DNA from: Pelomonas baiyunensis
GTDB taxonomy: Bacteria > Pseudomonadota > Gammaproteobacteria > Burkholderiales > Burkholderiaceae_C
Assembly: GCF_043555935.1 (NCBI RefSeq)
Contig: NZ_JBIGIB010000005.1
Span: 321,395 to 385,394 of the forward strand
Reading direction: 5' to 3'
Length of the DNA: 64,000 bases
This document shows, in pieces, positions 29,319 through 37,532 of this stretch. The notes under the pieces were generated by a model. It was not told the DNA's origin and made no database searches. It was given only the letters and a program-made list of their open reading frames with translations. Position numbers and translations under genes: made by a program. Position 1 is the stretch's first letter. Every line of letters begins with the position of its first letter.

Positions 29319-30218
29319 TCACCACTTCATCTCGCCCTTGTTCACCTTGGCGCCGATGTCCAGGGCGATGCCCAGCCCTGCATCGGGGTAGGCGGTCTGC
29401 ATCGTGCCGATCAGTGCGGCCGCGTTCGCCGCCTTGGGCAGTTCGGCCTCGAAGCGTGTCAGGTAGTCCTGCGTCCAGCGCAGCAGGCTGGCGTCTTGCG
29501 GCGTGCCGGCGCGGCTGTGGCCGGGAATGACGCGGGCCGGCTGCAACGCCGCCATGCCCTCCAGCGTGGTGCGCCATGCGGCACGCTCGGCGGCGGTCTG
29601 CGTGTCGGCCGTCCACACGTGCAGGCCAGCAAACACGTTCACGCCGCCGGCCACCGTGCGAAGCGACGGCACCCACACATAGCTGCGGCCCGGCAGGGCG
29701 CCGTCCAGCCCGCGCACTTCCAGCCGCTGGCCTTCCAGCTCGATCACCGGCGTGTCCAGCACCTCGGGCATCGGCACCTGCTGCGGTGCGTTGGCGCCCA
29801 GGCGCGGGCCCCACACCTGCAGCTTGGTGGCCAGCGTGGCCTGCATCTTCTGGACCGTGGGCGCGGTGGCCACCAGGCGGGCCTGCGGGAACTGCGCTTT
29901 CAGCACGGCGGCGCCGAAGTAGAAGTCGGGGTCGGCCTGGCTGATGTAAATGGTTCTAAGCGTCTTCTTGCTGTCCAGCACCAGCGCGGCAAGGCGCAGC
30001 GCGTCGGCGCGGGTGAAGCCGGTGTCCAGCAGCACGGCGTCCGTCTGGCCGGTCACCAGCACGGCGTTCACGTGGAAGCTACCGGCGTCGGCGTTGTAGA
30101 CGGTCAACTGCAGCGGTGCGGGGGCCAGGGCGCTCGTTTGGGCGTTGGCGTCGTTGGCGTGCAAGGCGAGGGTGGCCAGCGGCAGGGCCAGGCGGCGCAG
30201 GGTCTTCAAGGCGTTCAT
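29319..30218 (-). CDS. Exported MBL-fold protein lacking the metal-binding histidines
   Basis: A 299-residue metallo-beta-lactamase-fold protein with a signal peptide (about 1-26). The fold markers are VLLDTGF (about 63-69) and VIPGHSRAGTP. Where active family members have T-H-x-H-x-D-H, this protein has YISQADPDFYFG: the three His positions are Q94, D96 and F99, and only D98 is kept. Hydrolase activity of the usual two-zinc type is therefore doubtful. It is divergent from a LysR-type gene with a 106-base gap, so that regulator may control it. Confidence 0.82.
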   Translation of the reverse strand: MNALKTLRRLALPLATLALHANDANAQTSALAPAPLQLTVYNADAGSFHVNAVLVTGQTDAVLLDTGFTRADALRLAALVLDSKKTLRTIYISQADPDFYFGAAVLKAQFPQARLVATAPTVQKMQATLATKLQVWGPRLGANAPQQVPMPEVLDTPVIELEGQRLEVRGLDGALPGRSYVWVPSLRTVAGGVNVFAGLHVWTADTQTAAERAAWRTTLEGMAALQPARVIPGHSRAGTPQDASLLRWTQDYLTRFEAELPKAANAAALIGTMQTAYPDAGLGIALDIGAKVNKGEMKW

Positions 30219-30324
30219 GGTGTGTCTTTCATCGCGAGTGGGTCGGTGAAGTCACTGTATTGATGCGCGAATTGAAGATAAACATCGATAGAGTGTTTGC
30301 TTTGTCTACTGAATCGAGCAAATC

Positions 30325-31239
30325 GTGGATCGACTGCGGGCCCTGCAGGTGTTGGTGGAGGTGGCCGAGCGCGGCAGCCTGACGCAGGCGGCCGAGGCGC
30401 TGGGCATGTCGCGCGCCATGGTGTCGCGCTACCTGGAGCATGTGGAAACCTGGCTGGGCGCGCGGCTGCTGCAGCGCACCACCCGGCGGGTGAGTCTGAC
30501 CGAGGCGGGCAGTGCCGCGCTGCTGCGGGCCCGCCAGATGCTGGACCTGGCCCGCGAGGCCGAGGCTGCCGCCGGCGCACCGCAGCAGCAGGCCCGAGGC
30601 CGCTTGCGCGTCACGGCCAGCGCGTCGCTCGCCCAAGCCTGCCTGGCCGCAGCGGTGGCCGAGTTCCTGGCCCAGCACCCGGCTTGCGAGGTGGAACTGG
30701 TGGTGGTGGAGCGGGCGGTGAACCTGGTGGAAGAGCGCATCGACCTGGCCGTGCGCATCAGCAACCAGCTCGACCCCGGCCTCGTGGCCCGGCCCCTGGG
30801 GCGTTTTGCTTCGGTGCTGTGCGCAGCACCGGCCTACCTGGCGTCGGCGCCGGCCTTGGCCGTGCCGGCGGACCTGCGGCAGCACCGCTGCGTCACGCAT
30901 GCCTACGTCAACCGCACCGACTACGCGTTGCAGCACCAGGGCGAATGGCTGCGCGTGCCGGTGCGCGCGGTGCTGCAAAGCAACGATGCTGCCGTGATGC
31001 GCAGCGCGGCCCTGGCTGGCGCGGGGCTGGCCATCCTGCCCAGCTACCTGGTGGCCGACGACCTGCGAGCGGGCCGGTTGCGGCGCGTGCTGCCCGACTG
31101 CGAACCCGAATCCCACGGCGTGCACGGCGTGTACCTGTCGCGCCAGTACCAGCCGCTGGCGCTTCGCCTGCTGCTGGACGCACTGGCCGAGCGCCTGGGG
31201 GCGGCGCTGGCCCAGGCCGACGCGGCTGCTAGAAGTTGA
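30325..31239 (+). CDS. LysR-family transcriptional regulator
   Basis: A 304-residue LysR-type regulator. The winged helix-turn-helix spans about residues 1-60 (GSLTQAAEALGMSRAMVSRY, then LEHVETWLGARLLQRTTRRV). The effector-binding domain begins about residue 90 (GRLRVTASASLAQACLAAAV). The start is GTG 30325, which gives the standard VDRLRALQVLVEVAERG N-terminus. It is divergent from the MBL-fold gene. The shared 106-base gap contains AACA-N9-TGTT (AACATCGATAGAGTGTT), a possible LysR operator. The effector is unknown. Confidence 0.92.
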   Translation: MDRLRALQVLVEVAERGSLTQAAEALGMSRAMVSRYLEHVETWLGARLLQRTTRRVSLTEAGSAALLRARQMLDLAREAEAAAGAPQQQARGRLRVTASASLAQACLAAAVAEFLAQHPACEVELVVVERAVNLVEERIDLAVRISNQLDPGLVARPLGRFASVLCAAPAYLASAPALAVPADLRQHRCVTHAYVNRTDYALQHQGEWLRVPVRAVLQSNDAAVMRSAALAGAGLAILPSYLVADDLRAGRLRRVLPDCEPESHGVHGVYLSRQYQPLALRLLLDALAERLGAALAQADAAARS

Positions 31240-32527
31240 CGGCGCGGGTCTTGTAGCCGCGCGCGATCAGCGTGGCGTTGATCAGCTGCGCCTGCTCGCG
31301 GGTCTGGAACGGCCACACCGTGGCGCGCCAGCCGTCCGGCGTCTGGATCACGTCGCCCTGCAAGCTCTCGGGGTTGGCGTGCACACCCGCCAGGCCGGCC
31401 TGCATCTTCTTGAGCAGGGCTTCGGCCTCGGCTTTGCTGCCGGGCGGGCCCACCAGCGCCACCACGGCCTTGTCCGGGGTCTTGGCCATGCGGGCCAGGC
31501 TCGGGTCCGGCCCGGCCGGCCGCTCGGCGCCGCGTTGGGCGTCGCCGCCGCGTTTGTCAGGCGCTTCCGCCGGCTCGGCGGGCTTGCTGGACAGCATGGG
31601 CGGGCGCTTCACGCCGTCGGCCCGCTCCACCAGGCGGGGGCGGATGTCGGGCGGCGGGGCATCGGGGTCGGGCGCGCTGGCGGCGGCCACGGGGGCGGCC
31701 GAGGCCGGTGCATCAGCGGCCGATGCAGCACCGGCGTGGGCCGCAGCCTCGCTGACCGGGGTGGAGGCGCCGGGGTCTGCGCTGCTGGCGGCACCGCTCG
31801 CCGCTTCGGCCGGCAGGGCGGCAGACGCGGCCGCACTGGCGGCTTCAGCGGGCGCGGTGGCCACCGGGGCGGGCTCCACCGGCACCGGCGTGGCCTTGGG
31901 CCACAGCAGGGCGGCGGCCGCGCCGGTCAGGCCCAGCACCACGGCGGCGGCTGCCGCCACGCGGCGCATGTCCAGCAGCCGGCGCCCGGCGATTTGCGAC
32001 GGGATGCCCCGACCCGCAATCACGCGGGTGCGGCGCTTGCCGACGTCGATGCCGGCCGTCATCAGGTACAGCTCAAACGGCCAACCGCTGTGGCGGGCGG
32101 CCAGTTTTTCGTCGATGACGATCACGCGCCAGGGCTGGCTTTCCGGCGCGGCTGGCGGCTCGGTGAAGCCGAACGCCAGCGCAAACCGCTCCACCTGGGC
32201 CGGGCTCAAGCCGGGCAGGAATTTTTCGCTGAACGCGCGCCACTGCGTGCGAGGCGCGCGCCCCAGCAGCCGCGGCACGCGGCCGGCCAGGCCCTTGAGC
32301 CGCTGCAGCCACACCGCGCCGCGCGACACCGGCGGCGAGCCGGCCAGCTCGTCGAACGCGCTGACGGCGTCGGTCAGCACCGGTTCCACCAGGCCGCCCG
32401 GCTGGGCCGAGGCCCGCACGAACGGCAACGCCACCACGCCCACCGTGTGAACGGCGTCCAGGGTGATGCGGCGCGCCAGCGGGTGGCGGTTGTGCCAGTC
32501 GACGATCTGTTGGGCCAGGCGCTCCAT
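31229..32527 (-). CDS. Membrane protein with C-terminal SPOR-like domain
   Basis: A 432-residue protein of unknown function. The N-terminal 185 residues are soluble and contain conserved-looking QPWRVIVIDEKLAARHSGWP. One membrane helix lies at about 189-209, then an Ala/Pro-rich linker (about 212-310), then a basic spacer and a C-terminal SPOR-like fold (about 365-432: VGPPGSKAEAEALLKKMQ to ARGYKTRAVNF). SPOR domains bind denuded peptidoglycan at division sites; a helix plus linker plus SPOR is the usual layout. I chose ATG 32527, since the 17 residues before it look untranslated. It overlaps the LysR gene end by 11 bases. Confidence 0.75.
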   Translation of the reverse strand: MERLAQQIVDWHNRHPLARRITLDAVHTVGVVALPFVRASAQPGGLVEPVLTDAVSAFDELAGSPPVSRGAVWLQRLKGLAGRVPRLLGRAPRTQWRAFSEKFLPGLSPAQVERFALAFGFTEPPAAPESQPWRVIVIDEKLAARHSGWPFELYLMTAGIDVGKRRTRVIAGRGIPSQIAGRRLLDMRRVAAAAAVVLGLTGAAAALLWPKATPVPVEPAPVATAPAEAASAAASAALPAEAASGAASSADPGASTPVSEAAAHAGAASAADAPASAAPVAAASAPDPDAPPPDIRPRLVERADGVKRPPMLSSKPAEPAEAPDKRGGDAQRGAERPAGPDPSLARMAKTPDKAVVALVGPPGSKAEAEALLKKMQAGLAGVHANPESLQGDVIQTPDGWRATVWPFQTREQAQLINATLIARGYKTRAVNF

Positions 32528-32585
32528 GACTGCTTGATCTTGCCTCAGTGCCGCCGCCCCAAGCGGGGCGAACAGCACGTTGAAA

Positions 32586-33245
32586 TCAAGCCAGTTGCGT
32601 CAACAGCCACGCATTCAGGTCCGCAATTTCCTCGGCGCAGACCGAATGCGGCATCGGGTACGCGTGCCAGGCCACCGGGTGGCCCAGCGTGCGCAGGGCA
32701 TCGCGGCTGGCCGCGCCGCGGGCCGGCACCACCACCGTGTCTTGCGTGCCATGCGCCATGAACAGCGGTAGCGCCGCGTTGGCCGGGGCGCGCTCGACTG
32801 CCGTGTGGGCGGCCAGCGGCAGGTAGCCCGACAGGCCCACCGCGCCGCCCAGCCGCTCGGGGTAGCGCAGCGCGGTCATCAACGCCATGGCACAGCCTTG
32901 CGAGAACCCCATCACCACGATGCGCTCGGCCGCCACGCCGCGCGCCCGCTCGGCATTGATCAAACCGGCAATGGCAGCTTGCGAGGCGCGCAGCCCGGCT
33001 TCGTCCTCGCCCGGGGCGGGGTAGGGGCCGAGGATGTCGTACCAGGCCCGCATCACGTAGCCGCCGTTGAGCGTGACCGGCCGCTCGGGGGCGTGCGGAA
33101 AGATGAAGCGCACGGCGCCCAGCCGGCTCAGGTCCAGTTCGCCACAGATGGGCACGAAGTCGTAGCCATCGGCCCCCAGGCCGTGCAGCACGATCAGTGT
33201 CGTGCGCGGGTTGGGGCCGGTGTCGATGATGTGGGTGTCAAGCAT
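32586..33245 (-). CDS. Carboxylesterase / phospholipase family alpha/beta hydrolase
   Basis: A 219-residue cytosolic esterase of the Abhydrolase_2 (carboxylesterase/lysophospholipase-like) family. The nucleophile is Ser in GFSQGCAMA, with Asp in HGTQDTVVVP and His in YPMPHSVCAEE; the oxyanion hole is LHGLGADGYDFVP. Natural substrates are not known for most members. The start ATG at 33245 overlaps the end of the upstream acetyltransferase gene by 8 bases, so the pair is probably co-translated. Confidence 0.92.
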   Translation of the reverse strand: MLDTHIIDTGPNPRTTLIVLHGLGADGYDFVPICGELDLSRLGAVRFIFPHAPERPVTLNGGYVMRAWYDILGPYPAPGEDEAGLRASQAAIAGLINAERARGVAAERIVVMGFSQGCAMALMTALRYPERLGGAVGLSGYLPLAAHTAVERAPANAALPLFMAHGTQDTVVVPARGAASRDALRTLGHPVAWHAYPMPHSVCAEEIADLNAWLLTQLA

Positions 33246-33693
33246 GGCGCTTCCAGTGTTCGATGCGCAGTTCAAACGGCCGGTCGCCGTAGGCGTCCGG
33301 GGCGTCGCCGGTCGGCGTCCAGCCGGCGCGGCGGTAAAAGGCTTCCGCCCGCGAGCCGGGCTCGGTGCCCAGGTCCAACCGGGTGTGGCCCAAGCTGAAC
33401 AGCCAGTCCACCATCACCTCGTGCAACTGGCGGCCGTAGCCCTGGCCGTGCAATGCCGGGTCCACGAACATGGCCCAGATGTGGCCGTCGCGCGCGTCGC
33501 CAATCGCAAAGCCGGCGATCTTCAGGTTCGGGTGGGGCGACAACTCCACCACCCAGCCGCGGCCGTAGGTCTCGAGGTAGGCGTGCAGTTCGGCGTCGGA
33601 GATGCGCCCGGGGGTGAGGGTGTTCTCGGTGACTGCATATCGCACGCGCCAGAGTTCGGCCGTGTCGTCGCGGGTGGCAATTCGCAGGGTCAT
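33238..33693 (-). CDS. GNAT-family N-acetyltransferase
   Basis: A 151-residue acetyltransferase. The CoA-binding loop is MFVDPALHGQGYGRQLHEVM, followed by TRLDLGTEPGSRAEAFYRRA. I chose ATG 33693 because the 18 residues before it (MPRMMASRPP...) show no family sequence. It is transcribed with the esterase downstream (8-base overlap) and is divergent from the phosphatase gene, whose start is 53 bases away. Substrate unknown. Confidence 0.86.
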   Translation of the reverse strand: MTLRIATRDDTAELWRVRYAVTENTLTPGRISDAELHAYLETYGRGWVVELSPHPNLKIAGFAIGDARDGHIWAMFVDPALHGQGYGRQLHEVMVDWLFSLGHTRLDLGTEPGSRAEAFYRRAGWTPTGDAPDAYGDRPFELRIEHWKRHA

Positions 33694-33745
33694 GGCGTCA
33701 TTGTCGCGACAGCGCCGGGGCGGCCGGCTTGCCATCATGCGCGGC

Positions 33746-34417
33746 ATGGGAAGCCTCTACCTTGTTCGCCACGGCCAGGCCAGTTTCGGCGCGGCCGATT
33801 ACGACCAGCTCAGCCCCACCGGCCACGCGCAATGCCGCCACCTCGGCGCCTACTGGCGCGAGCGCGGTCAGCGGTTCGATGCGGTCTTCACCGGCACGCT
33901 CAAGCGCCATGCGCAGTCGCTGGCCGGCATCGTGGAGGGCCTGGGGCAGGACCTGCCCGCCGTGGCCTTGCCCGGCTTGAACGAGTACGACAGCGAAGCC
34001 GTAGTGCGCGCCATTCACCCCGAGCCGCTGGCCCGCCCCACGGATGCCGAGGCGGTGAAACAGCACTTCCGCCTGCTGCGCCAAGGGCTGCTGGCCTGGA
34101 TGGCCGGCGAGACCCAGCCCGAGGGCATGCCCTCGCACGCGGCGTTCGCCGCCGGCGTGGCCGACGCGCTGGACCGCGCCCGCGCCGTGGGTGTGGGCCG
34201 GCAGGTGCTCATCGTTTCCAGCGGCGGCCCCATCTCCACCGCAGTGGGCCAGGTGCTGGCCACCCCGGCTGACACCGTGGTGGAGCTGAACCTGCGCATC
34301 CGCAATGCGTCGGTGACGGAGTTCGTGTTCAACCCCAAGCGGCACCACCTGGTCACGTTCAACACGCTGCCGCATCTGGACACGGCGGACACGCGCGCCC
34401 TGATCACCCACGCCTAA
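33746..34417 (+). CDS. Histidine phosphatase superfamily protein, variant active site
   Basis: A 223-residue protein of the phosphoglycerate-mutase-like histidine phosphatase superfamily. The nucleophile motif is present at the start (LYLVRHGQASFG). The second core motif, usually S-H-G-G, is VLIVSSGGPIS: the catalytic-site His is replaced by Ser. This variant occurs in some members, and activity may be altered. Substrate unknown. ATG 33746 or 33737 could be the start. It is divergent from the acetyltransferase. Confidence 0.83.
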   Translation: MGSLYLVRHGQASFGAADYDQLSPTGHAQCRHLGAYWRERGQRFDAVFTGTLKRHAQSLAGIVEGLGQDLPAVALPGLNEYDSEAVVRAIHPEPLARPTDAEAVKQHFRLLRQGLLAWMAGETQPEGMPSHAAFAAGVADALDRARAVGVGRQVLIVSSGGPISTAVGQVLATPADTVVELNLRIRNASVTEFVFNPKRHHLVTFNTLPHLDTADTRALITHA

Positions 34418-34513
34418 CGCGTTGGGCCGCTGTCGAAATATTTGTCATTTCGGCGGGGTCGTGGCGGGCCGTTGCTGGGCTGACAGCGCCGCTGCCCGGG
34501 GGTAGGGCCTGTC

Positions 34514-34528
34514 TGGCTTGAAAGTTGC
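34514..34528 (+). promoter_or_regulatory. Putative sigma-54 promoter of a PEP-CTERM gene
   Basis: TGGC at 34514-34517 and TTGC at 34525-34528 give the GG-N10-GC spacing that defines -24/-12 promoters. The site is 50 bases upstream of the PEP-CTERM start. Several PEP-CTERM genes in betaproteobacteria are known to depend on RpoN with the PrsK/PrsR pair, so the context agrees. Bases between the two boxes match the consensus only partly. Confidence 0.65.
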
Positions 34529-34577
34529 CTCGTTGCAGTGGCCCCAGTCTTGGGGGCGCTTCAAACTAGGGGTACCC

Positions 34578-35294
34578 ATGATCCATCGCATGTTCAAGCG
34601 CGGCCTGTTGGTCTCCGCGCTGGCCCTGACAGCTGCAACAGCCCAGGCGGCCCTCATCACCAACGGGTTCACGTTCGCCGTGGCCTCCGGTTCCAACACC
34701 GCGGTCGGTTCGCACTTCCACTCCAGCACCGGCGGCGTGTTCGGCAATCCGGCAGGCAAGGCCGAGGTGGGGCGCTTCTCCGTGGAGGAGGTGCGCGGGT
34801 TGTCGGAGTACAACCTGGCCGGCCAGTCCCTGGCGTCGTCCGCCTTCGTCACCTTTGACATCTACAAGGCGGGCGGCCTGTTCAACGGCACCAACAACAC
34901 GCCGTTCACGGGCACCGTGATCGTGGAGGCCTACGCGGGCAACAACCTCGAGGACATCACCGACTACCAGGCGCCGTCGCTGGGCCAAGTGGGCACCTTC
35001 AACATCGACCCCGCGAACTTCGGTGTCGGCGACATCTTCAGTTTCGATGTGACCAGCTTCTTCAACAGCCTGGTGACCAGCGGCGGCACCTCGCTGGGCA
35101 TCCGCCTGCGTGAGAGCACTGCCGGCCCGGACTACGGTCTCAGCCGGGCGTGGACCTTCCAGGACTTCCGCCTGACGAGCGATAACCAGTGCACCGGGCG
35201 CGCTTGTGGTGGCGGCACGGTGCCAGAGCCGGGCGCGCTGGCCCTGGCCGCGTTGGCCCTCGGCGTGATGGGGGCCGTGCGCCGTCGGCGCTGA
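34578..35294 (+). CDS. PEP-CTERM exported protein
   Basis: A 238-residue exported protein. A signal peptide with a basic start (IHRMFKRG) ends near TAQA (about residue 24). The mature part is beta-rich, including VTFDIYKAGG and VGDIFSFDVTSFFN, a pattern common in PEP-CTERM matrix proteins, and has two Cys in the CTGRACGGG spacer just before the tail. The sorting signal is VPEPGALALAALALG followed by RRRR at the very end. ATG 34578 is preferred over the frame beginning at 34518, which runs through the putative sigma-54 -12 box. Unlinked to the other two PEP-CTERM genes. Confidence 0.87.
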   Translation: MIHRMFKRGLLVSALALTAATAQAALITNGFTFAVASGSNTAVGSHFHSSTGGVFGNPAGKAEVGRFSVEEVRGLSEYNLAGQSLASSAFVTFDIYKAGGLFNGTNNTPFTGTVIVEAYAGNNLEDITDYQAPSLGQVGTFNIDPANFGVGDIFSFDVTSFFNSLVTSGGTSLGIRLRESTAGPDYGLSRAWTFQDFRLTSDNQCTGRACGGGTVPEPGALALAALALGVMGAVRRRR

Positions 35295-35387
35295 AGGCAG
35301 CCAGCCGAACGGACGCTGCTGTCAGCCGCGTTCGTTCCGCCGGCCCGGATGAACGCGAGGTGTGCGGGTCACGGACAATCCGGCCCG

Positions 35388-36629
35388 ATGTTCACCCGCC
35401 TGATCACCCCGCCTCCCGCCGCCACCGCGCCCGCGCATGAGCGCTTTTTGCACCTGGTGCGCCTGGCGCTGGCCAGCGGGCAGTTCGGCAAGCTGCTGCT
35501 CTCGGGCCCGGTGGCTGTGGAGGGTGACGATGCGGACGTGGAGCGGCTGACCGTTCGTGCGATTGAGTTGCGCGGTGAGCCTGCGCTCACCTTCCTGTGG
35601 CGCCACCGCACGAAAGACATCACCAAGAACCACGCGCCTGAGGCCGGGCTGGCCGAGTTGGCCACGCTGCTGGGCGCGCGGTTTCGCAATGCCCACCTGC
35701 ACACCGCCACGGAAGAGGTGCAGTTCGCCGTCAGCCGCAAGGGGCGCGAAACCCTGCGCGTGACGCGGGTGGACGGGGATGAAACCGCAGCCCCAGCCCC
35801 CGCCGGCCACGACAAAGCCAAACATCGACCGCTGGACATGGCGCAGCCCGTGTGGGCGGCGCTGGGGCTGACGCACCTCGTCAAGGGCCAGGCTGCGCTC
35901 GTGCCGGCCATGGCCCGCAAGTGGAAGCAGATCAACCGGTTTGTCGAGATCCTGTCGGCCGCCGTGGACGAAGCGGGCCTGACGGCGCCGGTGCGCGTGG
36001 CGGACTTCGGCTCCGGCAAGGGCTACCTCACGTTCGCGGTGCATGCCTGGCTGCAGGCTCAGGGCCTGGGCCCGCGCGTGACCGGCATCGAGCTGCGGGA
36101 CGACATGGTGAAGCTGTGCAACGCGGTGATCGAGGGCGAGCAGCTGCAAGGCATCCGCTTCGACCAGGGCGACGTGCGCACACAAGCCGTGCAGCCGCTG
36201 GACGTGATGATTGCGCTGCACGCCTGCGACATCGCCACCGACCACGCCTTGCACGTGGGCCTGCAAAGCGGCGCGCGCATCATCATGAGCTCGCCCTGCT
36301 GCCACAAGGAAATTCGCCCGCAGATGCAGATGCCGGCGGCGCTCAAGCCGATGCTGCAGCACGGCATTCACCTGGGCCAGGAGGCCGAGATGGTGACCGA
36401 CTCGCTGCGCGCCCTGCTGCTGGAAAGCCAGGGCTACCGCACGCAGGTGTTCGAGTTCATTGCGCTGGAGCACACCAGCAAGAACAAGATGATCCTGGCC
36501 GTGAAGGCGCAAGGCGCGGCGGCCGAGGCGCTGGCAGCACGCCGGCCCGAGTTGCTGGCGCAGATCGCCGAGATCAAGCGCTTTTACGGCCTGCGGGAGC
36601 AGCGCCTGGAGCAGTTGCTGGCGGCTTGA
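35388..36629 (+). CDS. SAM-dependent methyltransferase (Methyltransf_32-like)
   Basis: A 413-residue protein. The C-terminal half is a class I methyltransferase domain with the SAM loop VADFGSGKGYLTFA (D206 onwards), then LDVMIALHACDIATD, and the SSPCCHKEI block that marks the Methyltransf_32 family, whose eukaryotic relatives include METTL25 and Trm13-like proteins. The N-terminal half (about 1-150) is a separate domain with WRHRTKDITKNHAPEAG, possibly for nucleic acid binding. RNA as substrate is a guess from relatives. ATG 35388 was chosen because upstream residues are not conserved-looking. Confidence 0.82.
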   Translation: MFTRLITPPPAATAPAHERFLHLVRLALASGQFGKLLLSGPVAVEGDDADVERLTVRAIELRGEPALTFLWRHRTKDITKNHAPEAGLAELATLLGARFRNAHLHTATEEVQFAVSRKGRETLRVTRVDGDETAAPAPAGHDKAKHRPLDMAQPVWAALGLTHLVKGQAALVPAMARKWKQINRFVEILSAAVDEAGLTAPVRVADFGSGKGYLTFAVHAWLQAQGLGPRVTGIELRDDMVKLCNAVIEGEQLQGIRFDQGDVRTQAVQPLDVMIALHACDIATDHALHVGLQSGARIIMSSPCCHKEIRPQMQMPAALKPMLQHGIHLGQEAEMVTDSLRALLLESQGYRTQVFEFIALEHTSKNKMILAVKAQGAAAEALAARRPELLAQIAEIKRFYGLREQRLEQLLAA

Positions 36630-36658
36630 ACCGGCCGCACCCCGGGCGGGTGCAAAGG

Positions 36659-36687
36659 AAAAGCCCCGGCGGCGGAACCGTCGGGGC
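36659..36687 (-). terminator. Probable terminator of the copper operon (minus strand)
   Basis: A 10-bp stem (GCCCCGGCGG at 36663-36672, CCGTCGGGGC at 36678-36687, one G-T type mismatch, 5-base loop), followed on the minus strand by TTTTCCTTT. It lies about 290 bases after the ycnI-like stop. Confidence 0.6.
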
Positions 36688-36929
36688 GCAAGGGCGCCTC
36701 ACGCCGCCCGAGACATTCCCGAAGGAACATGGGGCTGCGGCGTGCATCACAGCGCAGGCGGCCGAACGCGGGCAACACGCGAGCGTGCTGGGTGCGGGCC
36801 AAACGTCATTGCTTTGGGTCGCGGGTGGGCTCGAGCTCCACCTCGCCAGGGGCCGCAGCGTTGCCGGGGGCCGTGCACTGGTGACGGGATGAATCATCAG
36901 CGCAGCCGGGTGTGAACAAAGCCGCGATC

Positions 36930-36953
36930 AGCCGGGGTGCGCCCGGCTTTTTT
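36930..36953 (+). terminator. Rho-independent terminator, plus strand
   Basis: Stem AGCCGGG (36930-36936) / CCCGGCT (36942-36948), 5-base loop, with a run of six T residues that begins at the last stem base (36948-36953). It lies 300 bases after the methyltransferase stop and just before the end of the convergent ycnI-like gene. Confidence 0.82.
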
Positions 36954-36977
36954 CGGTTCAGCCCGGCCCAGCCCGAC

Positions 36978-37514
36978 TCAGTGCGCGTGGGGCTCGGCGC
37001 GGGCGGGCGTCACCGTCAGCTTCACGGCCGGGGCGCGGGGCTTGGGTGTGTCGGCAGTGGGCACCTCGGCCCAGTTCCATTCGCCCTGGGTGCACAACTG
37101 GCGCACCGGAAACCACAACACGCCGGGTTCGGCCGGCAGGCTGGCGCGCAGCACGAACTCGTCCACCCAATCGTCCTGCAGGAAGTCGGCCGGCGTGTTG
37201 GCCGTCCAGCGCACCTCGGCCAGTTCGTCGGTCACGGGCTTGCCGTGGCTTTCGTAGGGCTTGGCCAGGGGGCGGCGCGTGGTGGTCAGCGTCCAGCCGG
37301 CTTTGGGCATGGGCTTGGCCCCGCGCAGCCCGGCGGGCAGCGTGACGACGACGACCTTGGTTGCCGCGCCGTCGCAGCCGTGGCCGATGCGGAAGGTGGC
37401 GCGGTAGCCGCTGCCGGCCGGCGCGTCGGGCTGTTCCAGCACCACGTGGGCTTGGGCGGTGGTGGCGGATAAAGCGGCGAGGGTGGTGAGGGCAGTGGCG
37501 ATGAAGGCTTTCAT
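36978..37514 (-). CDS. YcnI-like (DUF1775) copper-binding periplasmic protein
   Basis: A 178-residue exported protein of the DUF1775 (YcnI) family. The signal peptide ends at TAQA, so the mature protein begins with H23, then VVLEQP (E27). In characterised YcnI the mature N-terminal His and acidic residues bind Cu(II), and both are here. PVRQLCTQGEWNW near the C-terminus is a family block; the tail ends in His-rich EPHAH. It is the last gene of a TonB receptor operon (18-base gap), which supports a role in copper handling in the periplasm. It lacks the membrane anchor of some YcnI proteins. Confidence 0.87.
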   Translation of the reverse strand: MKAFIATALTTLAALSATTAQAHVVLEQPDAPAGSGYRATFRIGHGCDGAATKVVVVTLPAGLRGAKPMPKAGWTLTTTRRPLAKPYESHGKPVTDELAEVRWTANTPADFLQDDWVDEFVLRASLPAEPGVLWFPVRQLCTQGEWNWAEVPTADTPKPRAPAVKLTVTPARAEPHAH

Positions 37515-37532
37515 GGGTGCGTGCTCCGCGTC

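Larger units (their letters stand above)
36630..36977. other. 348-base intergenic region between two facing terminators
   Basis: This gap lies between the methyltransferase and the convergent copper operon. It holds a minus-strand terminator near its left end (36659-36687) and a plus-strand terminator near its right end (36930-36953). Each sits far from the gene it would serve, so both transcripts would run across about 290 bases of shared sequence. No credible open frame, tRNA or riboswitch is visible in between. A short independent RNA ending at either terminator is possible but unproven. Confidence 0.6.

Noticed and set aside
35305..35340. Imperfect inverted repeat after the third PEP-CTERM gene (CGAACG ... 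CGTTCG)
   Set aside because: Short stem, long loop and no T tract; it may be chance in GC-rich DNA.
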